Assembly (NCBI RefSeq): GCF_029891575.1
Contig: NZ_JARZHF010000008.1
Location: 62,001-126,000 of the forward strand
From: Salipaludibacillus daqingensis
GTDB lineage: Bacteria > Bacillota > Bacilli > Bacillales > Salisediminibacteriaceae
Length of the DNA stretch: 64,000 nucleotides
Reading direction: 5' to 3'
In this document: positions 1-8,484 of the stretch, one piece after another
How positions within the stretch are numbered: the stretch's first letter is position 1
Layout of the letters: the number at the start of each line of letters is the position of its first letter
The notes under the pieces: generated by a model
What the model saw: only the letters and a program-made list of their open reading frames with translations
The model's database searches: none
What the model was told of the DNA's origin: nothing
Program-made: the position numbers and the translations under genes

Positions 1-589
1 TAGCATGAGAAATACGGTAAATGACCGGATCACGCAAGTTAATGTTTGGTGAGGCCATGTTTATTTTTGCTCGAAGAACTTTTTCTCCATTGGCAAATTC
101 ACCATTTTTCATTTTTTCAAACAGATCAAGGTTTTCTTCTACAGAACGGCTTCGTGAATCGCTTTCCTTGCCAGGTTCTGTTAACGTTCCACGGTACTCG
201 CGAATTTCCTCTTGGGACAAGTCTTCTACGTATGCCAACCCTTTTTTAATAAGCAACACAGCTTGGTTGTACATTTCATCAAAATAGTTAGAAGCGAAAT
301 GCAAATTCGTCCATTCATAACCGAGCCATTCAATATCTTCTTTAATGGAATCAACAAATTCCTGGTCTTCTTTTAATGGATTTGTATCGTCAAAACGAAG
401 GTTGATTTTCCCGTTAAATTCTTTAGCTAATTCAAAGTTCAATACAATGGATTTTGCATGGCCTATATGTAAATAGCCATTAGGTTCAGGAGGGAAACGT
501 GTGATAATTTGATCGTGTTTCTCCTTTGCTAAATCTTCTTTCACAATATGTTTAATAAAATTTGTTGTTTCGTTCGTATTTTCAGTCAT
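1..589 (-). CDS. glnS: Glutaminyl-tRNA synthetase, N-terminal part (gene runs off the window)
   Basis: Class I aminoacyl-tRNA synthetase that charges tRNA-Gln with glutamine in the cytoplasm. The 196 visible codons hold the class I signature [15 protein letters not shown] near residue 33 (the HIGH motif is perfect), followed by LRFDDTNP and the run [14 protein letters not shown], all typical of bacterial GlnRS rather than GluRS. The start at 589 is preceded by GAAAGGTGAT about six bases upstream. The C-terminal catalytic KMSKS-type motif and anticodon-binding domain lie outside the window. Many Bacillaceae use the GatCAB amidotransferase route instead, so a discriminating GlnRS is a noteworthy presence here. 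Identification is secure from the N-terminus alone. Confidence 0.95.
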   Translation of the reverse strand, partial: MTENTNETTNFIKHIVKEDLAKEKHDQIITRFPPEPNGYLHIGHAKSIVLNFELAKEFNGKINLRFDDTNPLKEDQEFVDSIKEDIEWLGYEWTNLHFASNYFDEMYNQAVLLIKKGLAYVEDLSQEEIREYRGTLTEPGKESDSRSRSVEENLDLFEKMKNGEFANGEKVLRAKINMASPNINLRDPVIYRISHA

Positions 590-867
590 ACAAAATCACC
601 TTTCTCCCAGCATATTTCTACTATTATTCGTTATATCATAAATAACCAAGGATATCCATGACTCAAGACGAGTTTATTCTTATTATCGGTCATTTCTGAT
701 TGATCATCCTTTTTTATTTTATTTTTTCCAAGGACTCCACCATTTCTCATTAATAAATACCTAATCATTTATAATTATAAATACCCATTACTTAAGGTTA
801 TATTGATTGATAATTTATTACTTTTTTATTGAATTTTATCGTGTCACACAATAATCACTTCATTTTA

Positions 868-896
868 TTGATTACTTTATACCTACGTGATAAGTT
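868..896 (+). promoter_or_regulatory. Candidate sigma-A promoter of the c-di-GMP riboswitch transcript
   Basis: TTGATT (868-873) and TAAGTT (891-896) are separated by 17 bases and would start transcription near 903, just before the aptamer. The -10 match is moderate, so this is an inference from position and spacing. Confidence 0.45.
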
Positions 897-910
897 TGAT
901 GAGGTTCATT

Positions 911-990
911 TCTCGCAAACTCATTGAAAAATGAGGACGCAAAGCTTCAGATCTAACGCCTTTGAATGGTTAAGATGGCTGAGTTGCAAA
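911..990 (+). promoter_or_regulatory. c-di-GMP-I (GEMM-I) riboswitch aptamer
   Basis: The stretch carries the GEMM-I landmarks in order. GCAAACTC (915-922) pairs with GAGTTGC (981-987) with one bulged A as the closing stem. It is followed by a GAAA tetraloop (925-928), the hallmark GAGGACGCAAAGC (933-945), CTAA after it, and AAGATGGC (972-979) before the closing strand. GEMM-I RNAs bind the second messenger c-di-GMP. Two hairpins with U-tracts follow before the next gene, so transcription termination control of the decarboxylase-chemoreceptor operon is likely. The direction of the switch cannot be told by eye. Confidence 0.9.
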
Positions 991-1040
991 AAACACTTTG
1001 TTTCGTCTGTACATTTTCATGAGACTCATGGACAAAGCCT

Positions 1041-1072
1041 AGAATTTGGTCTTATCGACCATTCTGTTTTTT
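1041..1072 (+). terminator. Hairpin with U-tract, first of two after the riboswitch
   Basis: AGAAT-TT-GGTC (1041-1051) pairs with GACC-ATTCT (1057-1065) around a five-base loop, with an internal TT bulge, and GTTTTTT follows. It could be a terminator or part of an antiterminator arrangement linked to the c-di-GMP aptamer. Confidence 0.5.
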
Positions 1073-1073
1073 C

Positions 1074-1104
1074 AACATTCCCATCTTTTATGGGGATGTT
1101 TTTT
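1074..1104 (+). terminator. Intrinsic terminator of the c-di-GMP riboswitch expression platform
   Basis: ACATTCCCAT (1075-1084) pairs with ATGGGGATGT (1090-1099) with a single G-T pair and a five-base loop, and runs into a six-T tract. It lies between the aptamer and the start codon at 1188, which is where a termination-type expression platform is expected. Confidence 0.75.
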
Positions 1105-1187
1105 CTATTAACCCTACTTCCCTTAACTCTACCATATCTTTTCAAAGAACAAATATGAAAGACTATTTAGAAAGTAGGTAAACAAAC

Positions 1188-2840
1188 ATGACAAAAATGA
1201 AAGAAATTCAATCTTTTTTTCCAAGTGAAGACGGGAATCGTGAAAGTCGAGAACACTTCATCGAACTTCTCACGTCTGTTCTAGAAAACATGGATCAGTT
1301 TAAAGATACTCATCAGGTCACCTTAGGACCTTTGAAAGAAAAATCAGCTGGTTTTTATGAAGAATTAACGAACTCCTCGGCAGTTCCACAAAAAGGTGGT
1401 AGTTTTCAAGGAATGATTGATCAGTTAACAGACCTTATGAAAGGTCACCCTTTTCAATCTCGTTATTTTTTAACGAATGTACTACCGATGGCAAGTATCC
1501 CGGGTCTTATTGGTCAGTTCACCGCTTCTTTATTAAACGGAAACAATTTATGGGATGTGTATGGACCTGCTGGAGCTGAAGCCGAGACAAAGGTCATTTC
1601 AATGATGTCCAAAATCGCAGGATATGACCATCAGCAAAGTTGGGGTTACACGACGTGGGGAGGGCAAGGCGCTGTTTTCACTGGACTTAGGTTAGCCATT
1701 GCCAAATATGCCCCTTCCGCTGTGGAAGAGGGGGTTCCTAACAACTTATACGTCTTCTCCTCTGAACAAGCTCATTATAGTTTGCTAAAGTCCGCTGAAG
1801 CAACTGGTATTGGTCGAAATCATGTCATCAAAGTGCGCACGAAACGGGATCACTCCATGGATGAAGATGACTTGCAAAAGAAAATGGAAAAAGTAATTGA
1901 AAAAGGCGGTATTCCGATTTATATCGTGGCAACAACAGGAACGACCGACAATTTTGGAATCGATAATATACAACAAATTTATGCAACGGCGACGCAAACA
2001 ACTCAGAAGCACTTATTGCCTTCTGTTCATATACATGCTGATTCAGCTTTGGGCGGTTTTTATGCATTTTTTAATGAATATGACTTTTCGTCAAACCCTC
2101 TAGGCTTCGATGACGACGTTCTTGCTGGACTAGCACAGATTCGTTCAAGGATGCAGTACCTTCATTTAGCTGATAGTCTATGCTTTGATTTTCAAAAACT
2201 TGGGCAAACGCCTTATGTCACCAGCCTTTTCCTCGTGAAAAATAAGCATGATCTAAGCTTGATCGATTTAGACGCGGCTGAATCTCCTTACGTCGGCAAC
2301 CGCGGATATGGAGAGTATCACACGAGCTATACATTAGAGTGCTCTCGAATGGCTAGTTCCATTTCCATTTTAGCTGCACTGCAATTATTTGGAGTCGAAG
2401 GTTACCAAGTGATGTTAGCCAACTACATTCAAGTGAACCTCTCGTTTCGAAAACAATTGAACGAACAGATTCCTCATTTGTCTATTACGAACCCTGATAA
2501 CCCAGGTCCAGTCACGGCTTTTCGCTTATATGATAAGGGATTTGATTGGGACAGAGAAGCATCTGGTTTATGTACGAAAGAGCAAATCATCGAAACAAAC
2601 GATCGAAATGAAGCGTTGTTTGAATACTTTGGCGAAAACCGTGCAGAGATTTTTTTAGGAGATACGAAAAAATTCGACCTCGTTCCATGTTCAAATGGTG
2701 AGGAATTGATCCCTGTTTACGTATCAAAAATGTTTACAATTTCACCGTATACAGAAATACAACACGTTCCAGACGTGATTAATTTCATTAAAAAAGCGAT
2801 AAAAAATACAACGAAATCAGAGGTGTCCATTTCATGTTAA
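1188..2840 (+). CDS. PLP-dependent (group II type) amino acid decarboxylase, substrate unknown
   Basis: This 550-residue protein belongs to the aspartate-aminotransferase-fold decarboxylases (DDC/GAD/TyrDC relatives). The expected PLP residues are visible: His196 in SEQAHYS (ring stacking), Asp285 in HADSALGG (pyridine nitrogen) and Lys337 in [10 protein letters not shown] (Schiff base). Most relatives have a His before the lysine (D-x-HK); here it is Gln. There is no signal peptide, so it should be cytoplasmic, and the product would be an amine plus CO2. The start at 1188 lies 84 bases behind a riboswitch terminator. It overlaps the downstream chemoreceptor by seven bases, so the two are one c-di-GMP-responsive unit. 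The amino acid substrate cannot be read from sequence. Confidence 0.85.
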   Translation: MTKMKEIQSFFPSEDGNRESREHFIELLTSVLENMDQFKDTHQVTLGPLKEKSAGFYEELTNSSAVPQKGGSFQGMIDQLTDLMKGHPFQSRYFLTNVLPMASIPGLIGQFTASLLNGNNLWDVYGPAGAEAETKVISMMSKIAGYDHQQSWGYTTWGGQGAVFTGLRLAIAKYAPSAVEEGVPNNLYVFSSEQAHYSLLKSAEATGIGRNHVIKVRTKRDHSMDEDDLQKKMEKVIEKGGIPIYIVATTGTTDNFGIDNIQQIYATATQTTQKHLLPSVHIHADSALGGFYAFFNEYDFSSNPLGFDDDVLAGLAQIRSRMQYLHLADSLCFDFQKLGQTPYVTSLFLVKNKHDLSLIDLDAAESPYVGNRGYGEYHTSYTLECSRMASSISILAALQLFGVEGYQVMLANYIQVNLSFRKQLNEQIPHLSITNPDNPGPVTAFRLYDKGFDWDREASGLCTKEQIIETNDRNEALFEYFGENRAEIFLGDTKKFDLVPCSNGEELIPVYVSKMFTISPYTEIQHVPDVINFIKKAIKNTTKSEVSISC

Positions 2841-4519
2841 ACAGTTCTACATCTTTATTTAAAAAAATCTTGTTAGGAATTATGATTCCCATGTTATTGT
2901 TCGCTATGGTATTCAGCGGGATCATCTACTTTTTTTCCAATTACATGGTGAATGAATACGTGATTCCTAGTTTTGAAGAAAATTTGTCAATTCAAATGGA
3001 GTTACTTACGGAAGAAATCGATAGCGAACTTATCGCTGCTGCTCAATCTGGAGATGATGCTGCGATAACGGCATTGAGACAACAGTTGGATGAGTATCAA
3101 GAAAATTCCGGATTAGCTAACGTATACGTGTTAGGTCAAGATGGTTCGGATGAGTTCATTATTGCGTTAAGTCACTACGATGAAACGATGGAAGCTTACT
3201 CTTTTTCTGAAGAGATGAACGTTGCTATGGCAGGAACGCCATCTATGAGCGACATTTACGAAGATGAATTTGGTATTTTCAAATCGAACTTCATGCCTGT
3301 TGAAGGGGCGAATGCCATTTACGGTATCGATCAAGATGCGGAATTTATTAGTAATGCTCAGTCGCTTATCATTACGATTTCGATTGCACTTGGCGTATTA
3401 ATGGTCATCGTATCTGTGATTATCTCATGGTTTATCACGCAAAAAATAAGTAAACCAGTGAAAGTCATGTCGAGTCACGCTAAACGAGTAGCACAAGGCG
3501 ACTTAAGCGTCACCGATATTGAAACAGACTCGCAAGATGAATTGGGACAATTAGCGGGACATTTCAACAAAATGGTGCAAGACTTACGTGCGATGATTCA
3601 TGACGTGAATGAAAAATCAGAGCAAGTTGCTTCAACTTCGGAACAACTTTCAGCTAGCTCAGAACAAACAAGTGAATCAGTGAGCCAAGTGTCGGAGTCG
3701 ATTCAAATGATTGCCTCGTCTTCTAACAATCAACAAGAAGGCATGGAAGCATTAAATGAAACGACAAAAGCTCTTTCCGTTGAAATGGATGCTGTGACAG
3801 CAGAAGCTGCGAGAACAGCTGATATTTCCGATGATACAGCCGAAGCAGCCCAAGGTGGTGTTGCATCGATTGAAAAGGCAATGACGCAAATGACAATCAT
3901 TAATGACAACGTGAGTCAATCGGCTGATGTTGTGACAAAACTTCAAGAAGATTCGAAAGCAATTGGTGATATCGTTACCGTCATTACAAATATCGCAGAA
4001 CAAACGAACCTCCTTGCCTTGAATGCATCCATTGAAGCAGCTCGAGCTGGTGAAAACGGGAAAGGTTTCGCTGTTGTTGCTGATGAAGTTCGAAAACTAG
4101 CAGAAGAGTCTGGCCAAGCTGCTAGTTCGATTAAAGACAAAATTAAACTTGTGCAAGACCAAGCAGTTACGTCCGTTGATGTGATGACAAAAGGTTACGA
4201 AGCTGTTCAAAAAGGAAGAAGTGCTGTCGATGAAGCAAGTCATTCTTTCTCCCAAATCAAAGAGTCAGCTAACCTTTCCTCGCAGAAAGTCAATGCGATT
4301 CAAGAATCGATGGAACGAATGAATGCGGCTATTTCTTCTAATGTGAAAACAATAGATGAACTAACTGGCTTAACGAACGATGTGTCAGGTAATATTCAGA
4401 GTGTGTCTGCAACAAGCCAAGAGCAAACAGCGATTATGGAAGAAATCGCTAGCGCTTCCGAATCTCTCTCGCAAATGGCAGAAGATTTACAGAAGTCGAT
4501 GCAGCGATTCGATATGTAA
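2834..4519 (+). CDS. Methyl-accepting chemotaxis protein, transmembrane
   Basis: A 561-residue chemoreceptor of classic layout: transmembrane helix 1 (about residues 12-34), an extracellular sensor domain of about 140 residues, transmembrane helix 2 (about 177-201), a HAMP linker, then a long coiled-coil signalling domain. The signalling hairpin tip is clear ([20 protein letters not shown], then [16 protein letters not shown]). It would pass ligand occupancy to CheA/CheW. GAGGTG sits eight bases before the start, inside the end of the decarboxylase gene, so translation is probably coupled. Co-transcription behind a c-di-GMP riboswitch suggests a motility decision linked to the amine or amino acid of the upstream enzyme; this last point is inference. 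Confidence 0.93.
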   Translation: MLNSSTSLFKKILLGIMIPMLLFAMVFSGIIYFFSNYMVNEYVIPSFEENLSIQMELLTEEIDSELIAAAQSGDDAAITALRQQLDEYQENSGLANVYVLGQDGSDEFIIALSHYDETMEAYSFSEEMNVAMAGTPSMSDIYEDEFGIFKSNFMPVEGANAIYGIDQDAEFISNAQSLIITISIALGVLMVIVSVIISWFITQKISKPVKVMSSHAKRVAQGDLSVTDIETDSQDELGQLAGHFNKMVQDLRAMIHDVNEKSEQVASTSEQLSASSEQTSESVSQVSESIQMIASSSNNQQEGMEALNETTKALSVEMDAVTAEAARTADISDDTAEAAQGGVASIEKAMTQMTIINDNVSQSADVVTKLQEDSKAIGDIVTVITNIAEQTNLLALNASIEAARAGENGKGFAVVADEVRKLAEESGQAASSIKDKIKLVQDQAVTSVDVMTKGYEAVQKGRSAVDEASHSFSQIKESANLSSQKVNAIQESMERMNAAISSNVKTIDELTGLTNDVSGNIQSVSATSQEQTAIMEEIASASESLSQMAEDLQKSMQRFDM

Positions 4520-4522
4520 AAT

Positions 4523-4569
4523 AAAAACCTAGCCTTCAGGATGAAAATCCATTTAAGGCTAGGTTTTTT
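4523..4569 (+). terminator. Terminator after the chemoreceptor gene
   Basis: AAAAACCTAGCCTT and AAGGCTAGGTTTTTT form a long stem around an 18-base loop, directly after the stop codon at 4519. Confidence 0.9.
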
Positions 4570-4706
4570 CTGTATTTAAGGGCTACTGACTCGTAATAAT
4601 CAGCTTGGCGTTATTGGGAATAATCTTTTTATATCACAAAGGGTTGCTTTACTTCCCTTTCCCCCAATAACTCCGTTTCCAGACAAAAACATCCGTTTGC
4701 TTTCAT

Positions 4707-5894
4707 CTATCCTCTTTCAATAAATAACACTTTCAAATAGTCACCTTCTTTAAAAGAAGGGTGCACTTTAAAATCGTCAGGTAATGAATATGTTTCGTTG
4801 ATTTTATATGGAAGACCTAGTTCAGCAAATGCCTTTTCTACAAATCCTCGGAACTTCTTAGGACTCACACCAGCGTGATTCGTTGAGGCAACGATAACGC
4901 CTTTTTCTTCCGTGATCGCAATCGCTTCTTTAAGTAAATTTTTGTAATCTTTCGCAGCGCTAAACGTCATTTTTTTCGAACGGGCAAAGCTAGGAGGGTC
5001 AAGAATAACCGTATCAAATCGCTTCTCTTTCTTCACCGCTCGTTTGAAAAACTTGAATACATCTTCTACAAAAATCTCGTGTTCTTGGTAATCCAATTCA
5101 TTTAATGCAAACTGCTCGATTGTTTTCGGTAAACTGCGGTTGGCCAAGTCGACACTCGTTGTTTTCATCGCACCACCTAAAGCGGCAAAAATAGAAAATG
5201 CACCTGTATAAGAAAATGTATTTAACACCGTTTTTCCATTCGCATAACGGTCACGGATCGTCTTCCTGACTTCACGTTGATCAAGAAACACGCCAACCAT
5301 GGCACCTTCGTTCAAATAGACGGCGATGTTCACGCCATTCTCTTGCACAATTATTGGAAATTCTCCACGCTCTCCAGTAACAAAATCATCATCGTCAACA
5401 TATTTCCCGTCAGTTGCGAAACGTTTTTTCTCATAAATGCCACGATAATCCGTATGTTTCGTGAGAGCTGCCACTACTTCGTTTTTAAACTGATAAATCC
5501 CTTCGCTGTACCAATTGATCAAATAAAACCCGGCGAAATAATCTACCGTTAAACCACCAATTCCGTCTCCTTCTCCATTAAACACTCGAAAGGCTGACGT
5601 ATTTGGGTCTTCGTAAAAAGGTTTCCGGTGTTCGATCGCTTTGATGATTCTTTGATCAAATAGCTGTTGGTCGATCGCTTCCTTTTGTTTGTTTGTGACG
5701 ATCCAACCGACACCTTTGTTTTGCAAACCGTAGTAAGCTTTGCCGATATAATTTCCTTGTTCATCAACGACGTTTAACCGTTGTCCTTCTTCTGTCAACA
5801 CTTGCGGATTGACGAGTGCATCTTTCATCAACAAAGGATATCCTGATTGATATTTATTTGATTGTTCCATTTTGATTTTAATTGTCGTTTCCAT
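4707..5894 (-). CDS. Class I rRNA (cytosine-C5) methyltransferase, RlmI/YwbD family
   Basis: An SAM-dependent methyltransferase of the COG1092 family, whose E. coli member RlmI methylates C1962 of 23S rRNA. An N-terminal PUA-like region is followed by the Rossmann methyltransferase domain, with motif I VLNTFSYTGAFS and motif IV VILDPPSFARSK, and a C-terminal region ending in HPSFKEGDYLKVLF. A longer reading frame begins at 5909, but GGAGG lies seven bases ahead of the ATG at 5894 and none precedes the upstream one, so 5894 is chosen (395 residues). It stands downstream of fdhD on the same strand with a 71-base gap and may be transcribed alone or by read-through. Confidence 0.88.
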   Translation of the reverse strand: METTIKIKMEQSNKYQSGYPLLMKDALVNPQVLTEEGQRLNVVDEQGNYIGKAYYGLQNKGVGWIVTNKQKEAIDQQLFDQRIIKAIEHRKPFYEDPNTSAFRVFNGEGDGIGGLTVDYFAGFYLINWYSEGIYQFKNEVVAALTKHTDYRGIYEKKRFATDGKYVDDDDFVTGERGEFPIIVQENGVNIAVYLNEGAMVGVFLDQREVRKTIRDRYANGKTVLNTFSYTGAFSIFAALGGAMKTTSVDLANRSLPKTIEQFALNELDYQEHEIFVEDVFKFFKRAVKKEKRFDTVILDPPSFARSKKMTFSAAKDYKNLLKEAIAITEEKGVIVASTNHAGVSPKKFRGFVEKAFAELGLPYKINETYSLPDDFKVHPSFKEGDYLKVLFIERG

Positions 5895-5965
5895 GTATCG
5901 TTCCTCCATTCATTCCTGTCTATCATACCGAAAATAAACAGCAAATGGAATGGATGGTGCCTTCG

Positions 5966-6796
5966 TTACTCGACAATTCGCTGAGGATGTGTGTACACAT
6001 TGAAACGATTGTTTCGAATAAACCCAGCTGTAGTAATACCTAAGTCTTCCGCTAGTTCAATCGCCAGCGTTGTTGGTGCGGATTTCGTTAACACGATTCC
6101 TGCGCCAATTTTGGATACTTTCAACAGTACTTCTGAAGACAACCTTCCGCTAAAAACGATGATTTTATTTTTTAAAGAAAGCTTATGCTTCAAACAGTGA
6201 CCGTATACTTTATCTAGGCCATTATGACGACCGATATCGGAGCGAATTAATAGAAGTCCATCTGGTGTCCCGAGTGCCACATTGTGTAAACCACCTGTTT
6301 GTTGAAAGTCTGTAGATGTCTGCTGCAATTCTTGCATGAGCTTTATGCATTGGGATGCCTTTATTGTCGTTTTTGTCATGACTGTTTTTGCCGTTTGCAC
6401 GTCGTTTTGGAAATAAAACTGACGACTTTTCCCACAACATGACCCGATATATCGCTTGGATACAGATACTTGATCTAAGCGATGTCGGTTATAAAGTTGA
6501 ACATATACGTAGCCCTTTTCTTTGATAACTGACATTGATTCTACTTCGTTAGCCGTGCGAATCAGCCCTTCTGAGGCTAAAAAACCGAGTGATAGTTCTT
6601 CCAAATAGGTAGGTGTGCACAGAAGCGTAGCAAATTCATCCCCATTCACTAAAATGGTCAACGGAGATTCTTCTGCAATCATGTCTGTTTGTTCCGTCAA
6701 CTTCCCATCTTCATATACGTGGATCGGCCGACTACTCATGACTAACTCACTTTCCCCTGTCTCATGGTCGTTGGCAAACTTTTTGAAATCTAGCAT
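5966..6796 (-). CDS. fdhD: Formate dehydrogenase accessory sulfurtransferase FdhD
   Basis: FdhD moves sulfur from IscS/NifS to the molybdenum cofactor, making formate dehydrogenase active. The Cys pair of the sulfur-carrying loop is seen in GSCCGKSR, and family blocks SDIGRHNGLDKVYG, VFSGRLSSEVLLKV and LTKSAPTTLAIELA follow in the usual order. A frame upstream to 6826 exists, but AAAGGAG sits nine bases before the ATG at 6796, which is taken as the start. No formate dehydrogenase gene is in the window. A cre-like site lies about 150 bases upstream (6949-6963), so carbon catabolite control is possible. Confidence 0.9.
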   Translation of the reverse strand: MLDFKKFANDHETGESELVMSSRPIHVYEDGKLTEQTDMIAEESPLTILVNGDEFATLLCTPTYLEELSLGFLASEGLIRTANEVESMSVIKEKGYVYVQLYNRHRLDQVSVSKRYIGSCCGKSRQFYFQNDVQTAKTVMTKTTIKASQCIKLMQELQQTSTDFQQTGGLHNVALGTPDGLLLIRSDIGRHNGLDKVYGHCLKHKLSLKNKIIVFSGRLSSEVLLKVSKIGAGIVLTKSAPTTLAIELAEDLGITTAGFIRNNRFNVYTHPQRIVE

Positions 6797-6948
6797 ATCG
6801 CTAATCTCCTTTTCTCGTTCGTCCATCTAACGCTGACTTCAAGGACGTTGATGGCGACCGGCGTATCGTCACATATATCGCGCGTTTTTAACGGATATAT
6901 CCTTATTATATTCAATGAAACTTTAAGTTGATTTTTAAGGTTTATATA

Positions 6949-6963
6949 GGAAAGCGCTTACAA
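6949..6963 (-). promoter_or_regulatory. cre-like site (CcpA operator candidate) upstream of fdhD
   Basis: Read on the minus strand, TTGTAAGCGCTTTCC fits the Bacillus cre consensus WTGNAANCGNWNNCW at 14 of 15 positions. It lies between fdhD and the divergent preQ1 operon, nearer fdhD, and could act as a downstream roadblock or as an operator. Confidence 0.6.
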
Positions 6964-7111
6964 ATTTATCGTCGCTTCGATATCCTTAGCATGTTTCCAT
7001 TCATATCTTATTACCACAATAATTGTATTGTTAATTATACCATCTTTGGATAGTAATTTCTTTGGATCAGCCCTTACCTTTCGTTGGCGATTGTGCTAAA
7101 GTATAGGCTTG

Positions 7112-7157
7112 AGCGGAGTTCGTAACCATCCTCCGCTATAAAAACCAAAACTAGGAG
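7112..7157 (+). promoter_or_regulatory. preQ1-I riboswitch
   Basis: AGCGGAG (7112-7118) pairs perfectly with CTCCGCT (7131-7137) around TTCGTAACCATC. It is followed by the A-rich strand TATAAAAACC and ACTAGGAG, the layout of the compact preQ1-I pseudoknot aptamer. The GGAG at its 3' end is a ribosome binding site, so ligand binding should hide it (translational control). The genes that follow are a queuosine-precursor transporter and QueF, which is the expected regulon. A weak promoter, TTACCT (7074-7079) and TAAAGT (7097-7102), lies just upstream. Confidence 0.87.
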
Positions 7158-7167
7158 CTGATGTTTC

Positions 7168-7269
7168 ATGAACGGATGGAAAAAGCTTTACAATGATTGT
7201 TGTCAATCAATGTTAGCCGCAGATTTCAATGTGACCCTTGGAAAGAAACGAGGTGTTCACGATGAATAA
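7168..7269 (+). CDS. 33-codon ORF translated from the riboswitch-controlled ribosome binding site
   Basis: ATG at 7168 is ten bases after the GGAG that ends the preQ1-I aptamer, and the frame runs 33 codons (starts MNGWKKLYND, contains a CC pair, ends RGVHDE). Its stop at 7267-7269 overlaps the transporter start (ATG at 7262), a typical coupling arrangement. I do not recognise a protein family. It may be a true small protein or a translated leader that couples the riboswitch-gated site to the transporter. The absence of any other ribosome binding site gated by the aptamer supports translation; the function is unknown. Confidence 0.5.
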   Translation: MNGWKKLYNDCCQSMLAADFNVTLGKKRGVHDE

Positions 7270-7915
7270 ACAAGATAAATTGATCTTACTAGCAGGGATC
7301 TTTTTTACGGCATTATTTGTATCAAATGTCGTTTCAACGAAACTATTTTCCATGGGATCGATCGTTTTAACCGCCGGTCTTTTAACTTATCCGCTAACTT
7401 TTTTAATATCGGATTCTATTTCCGAAGTATATGGAAAGGCGACAGCAACGAAGGTTGTCCTTATTGGTCTATTTACAAACCTACTTATGCTCGTCTTTTT
7501 CTTTGGGGCTATTCATTTGCCACCCGCTGGTTTTTGGGAAATGCAAGCTGAATTTGAAATGATTTTAGGAGCTGTTCCCCGTGTCGTTGCTGCCTCACTT
7601 GCTGCCTACTTTATTTCTCAACTTTTCGATGTTCACTTGTTCCATAAGCTGAAAGAATTGACGAACGGGAAACATTTGTGGCTTAGAAATAACGGAAGTA
7701 CATTGTCTAGCCAACTGCTTGATTCGATTATATTTATTACGATCGCTTTTGCAGGAACAATGCCAATAGGTGTTCTCTTAACGATGATGTTGACTCAATA
7801 CCTTGTCAAACTCGTGATTGCATTAGGCGATACACCGTTTATTTATTTAACTGTCAAATGGCTGAAAAAAGAAGATCCAGTTTTGGAAGAGGAGGAAACA
7901 TCTTATGTCTCATAA
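7262..7915 (+). CDS. Queuosine precursor transporter, YhhQ/QPTR (VUT) family
   Basis: A 217-residue integral membrane protein with about six hydrophobic segments and the family's polar features: an early [27 protein letters not shown] in the second membrane region, and later QLLDSIIF. Members import queuosine precursors such as preQ0 and preQ1. The reading frame can be extended to a TTG at 7238, but GAGGTG stands six bases before the ATG at 7262, so that start is used. It follows a preQ1-I riboswitch and overlaps queF by 11 bases, which supports the assignment strongly. Confidence 0.9.
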   Translation: MNKQDKLILLAGIFFTALFVSNVVSTKLFSMGSIVLTAGLLTYPLTFLISDSISEVYGKATATKVVLIGLFTNLLMLVFFFGAIHLPPAGFWEMQAEFEMILGAVPRVVAASLAAYFISQLFDVHLFHKLKELTNGKHLWLRNNGSTLSSQLLDSIIFITIAFAGTMPIGVLLTMMLTQYLVKLVIALGDTPFIYLTVKWLKKEDPVLEEEETSYVS

Positions 7916-8393
7916 CCGAGAAGAAGAAGTTCATCTACTAGGAAATACAAATGTGGATTATAAAATGGATTACGATCCATCGATTTTGGAATCATTTGAA
8001 AATCGCCATCCGCATCGTAATTATTTTGTGAAGTTTAACTGTCCTGAATTTACTAGCCTGTGTCCAAAAACAGGGCAACCTGATTTTGCGACCATTTATA
8101 TTAGCTATATTCCTGAGGAAAAAATGGTGGAAAGTAAATCATTGAAACTTTATCTATTTAGTTTCAGAAATCATGGAGACTTCCACGAAGATTGCATGAA
8201 TACGATTCTCGATGATTTAGTTAAATTAATGGACCCTCGCTATATTGAAGTATGGGGGAAGTTCACTCCTCGAGGAGGGATCTCCATCGACCCTTATGTG
8301 AATTACGGAAAACCTGATACAAAATGGGAAGCCTTTGCTGAAAGTCGTTTGCTTCAGCATGACTTGTACCCTGAACACGTTGACCACCGCTAA
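7905..8393 (+). CDS. queF: NADPH-dependent 7-cyano-7-deazaguanine (preQ0) reductase
   Basis: QueF reduces the nitrile of preQ0 to the aminomethyl of preQ1 with two NADPH, the last free-base step before tRNA insertion in queuosine synthesis. At 162 residues it is the short unimodular type. The catalytic Cys53 lies in [13 protein letters not shown] with Asp60 seven residues on, the substrate-binding ESKSLK motif follows, and FRNHGDFHE closes the active-site set. GAGGAGG sits just before the start, inside the transporter gene. Placement behind a preQ1 switch gives feedback control by its own product. Confidence 0.96.
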   Translation: MSHNREEEVHLLGNTNVDYKMDYDPSILESFENRHPHRNYFVKFNCPEFTSLCPKTGQPDFATIYISYIPEEKMVESKSLKLYLFSFRNHGDFHEDCMNTILDDLVKLMDPRYIEVWGKFTPRGGISIDPYVNYGKPDTKWEAFAESRLLQHDLYPEHVDHR

Positions 8394-8435
8394 AAAAATT
8401 ATACTCATTTATACCAAATAACGCCTATACCAATT

Positions 8436-8477
8436 AAAAACACCTTCAAAACTGATGTCAGTTCTGAAGGTGTTTTT
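8436..8477. terminator. Bidirectional terminator between queF and yidC2
   Basis: AAAAACACCTTCA-AACTGA and TCAGTT-TGAAGGTGTTTTTTT form a near-perfect stem with a two-base loop, flanked by A- and T-runs. It can end transcription of both convergent units. Confidence 0.9.
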
Positions 8478-8484
8478 TTAATTT

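Noticed and set aside
931-1158. Plus-strand ORF of 75 codons ahead of the decarboxylase
   Set aside because: It starts inside the c-di-GMP aptamer and runs through both terminator hairpins; no ribosome binding site.
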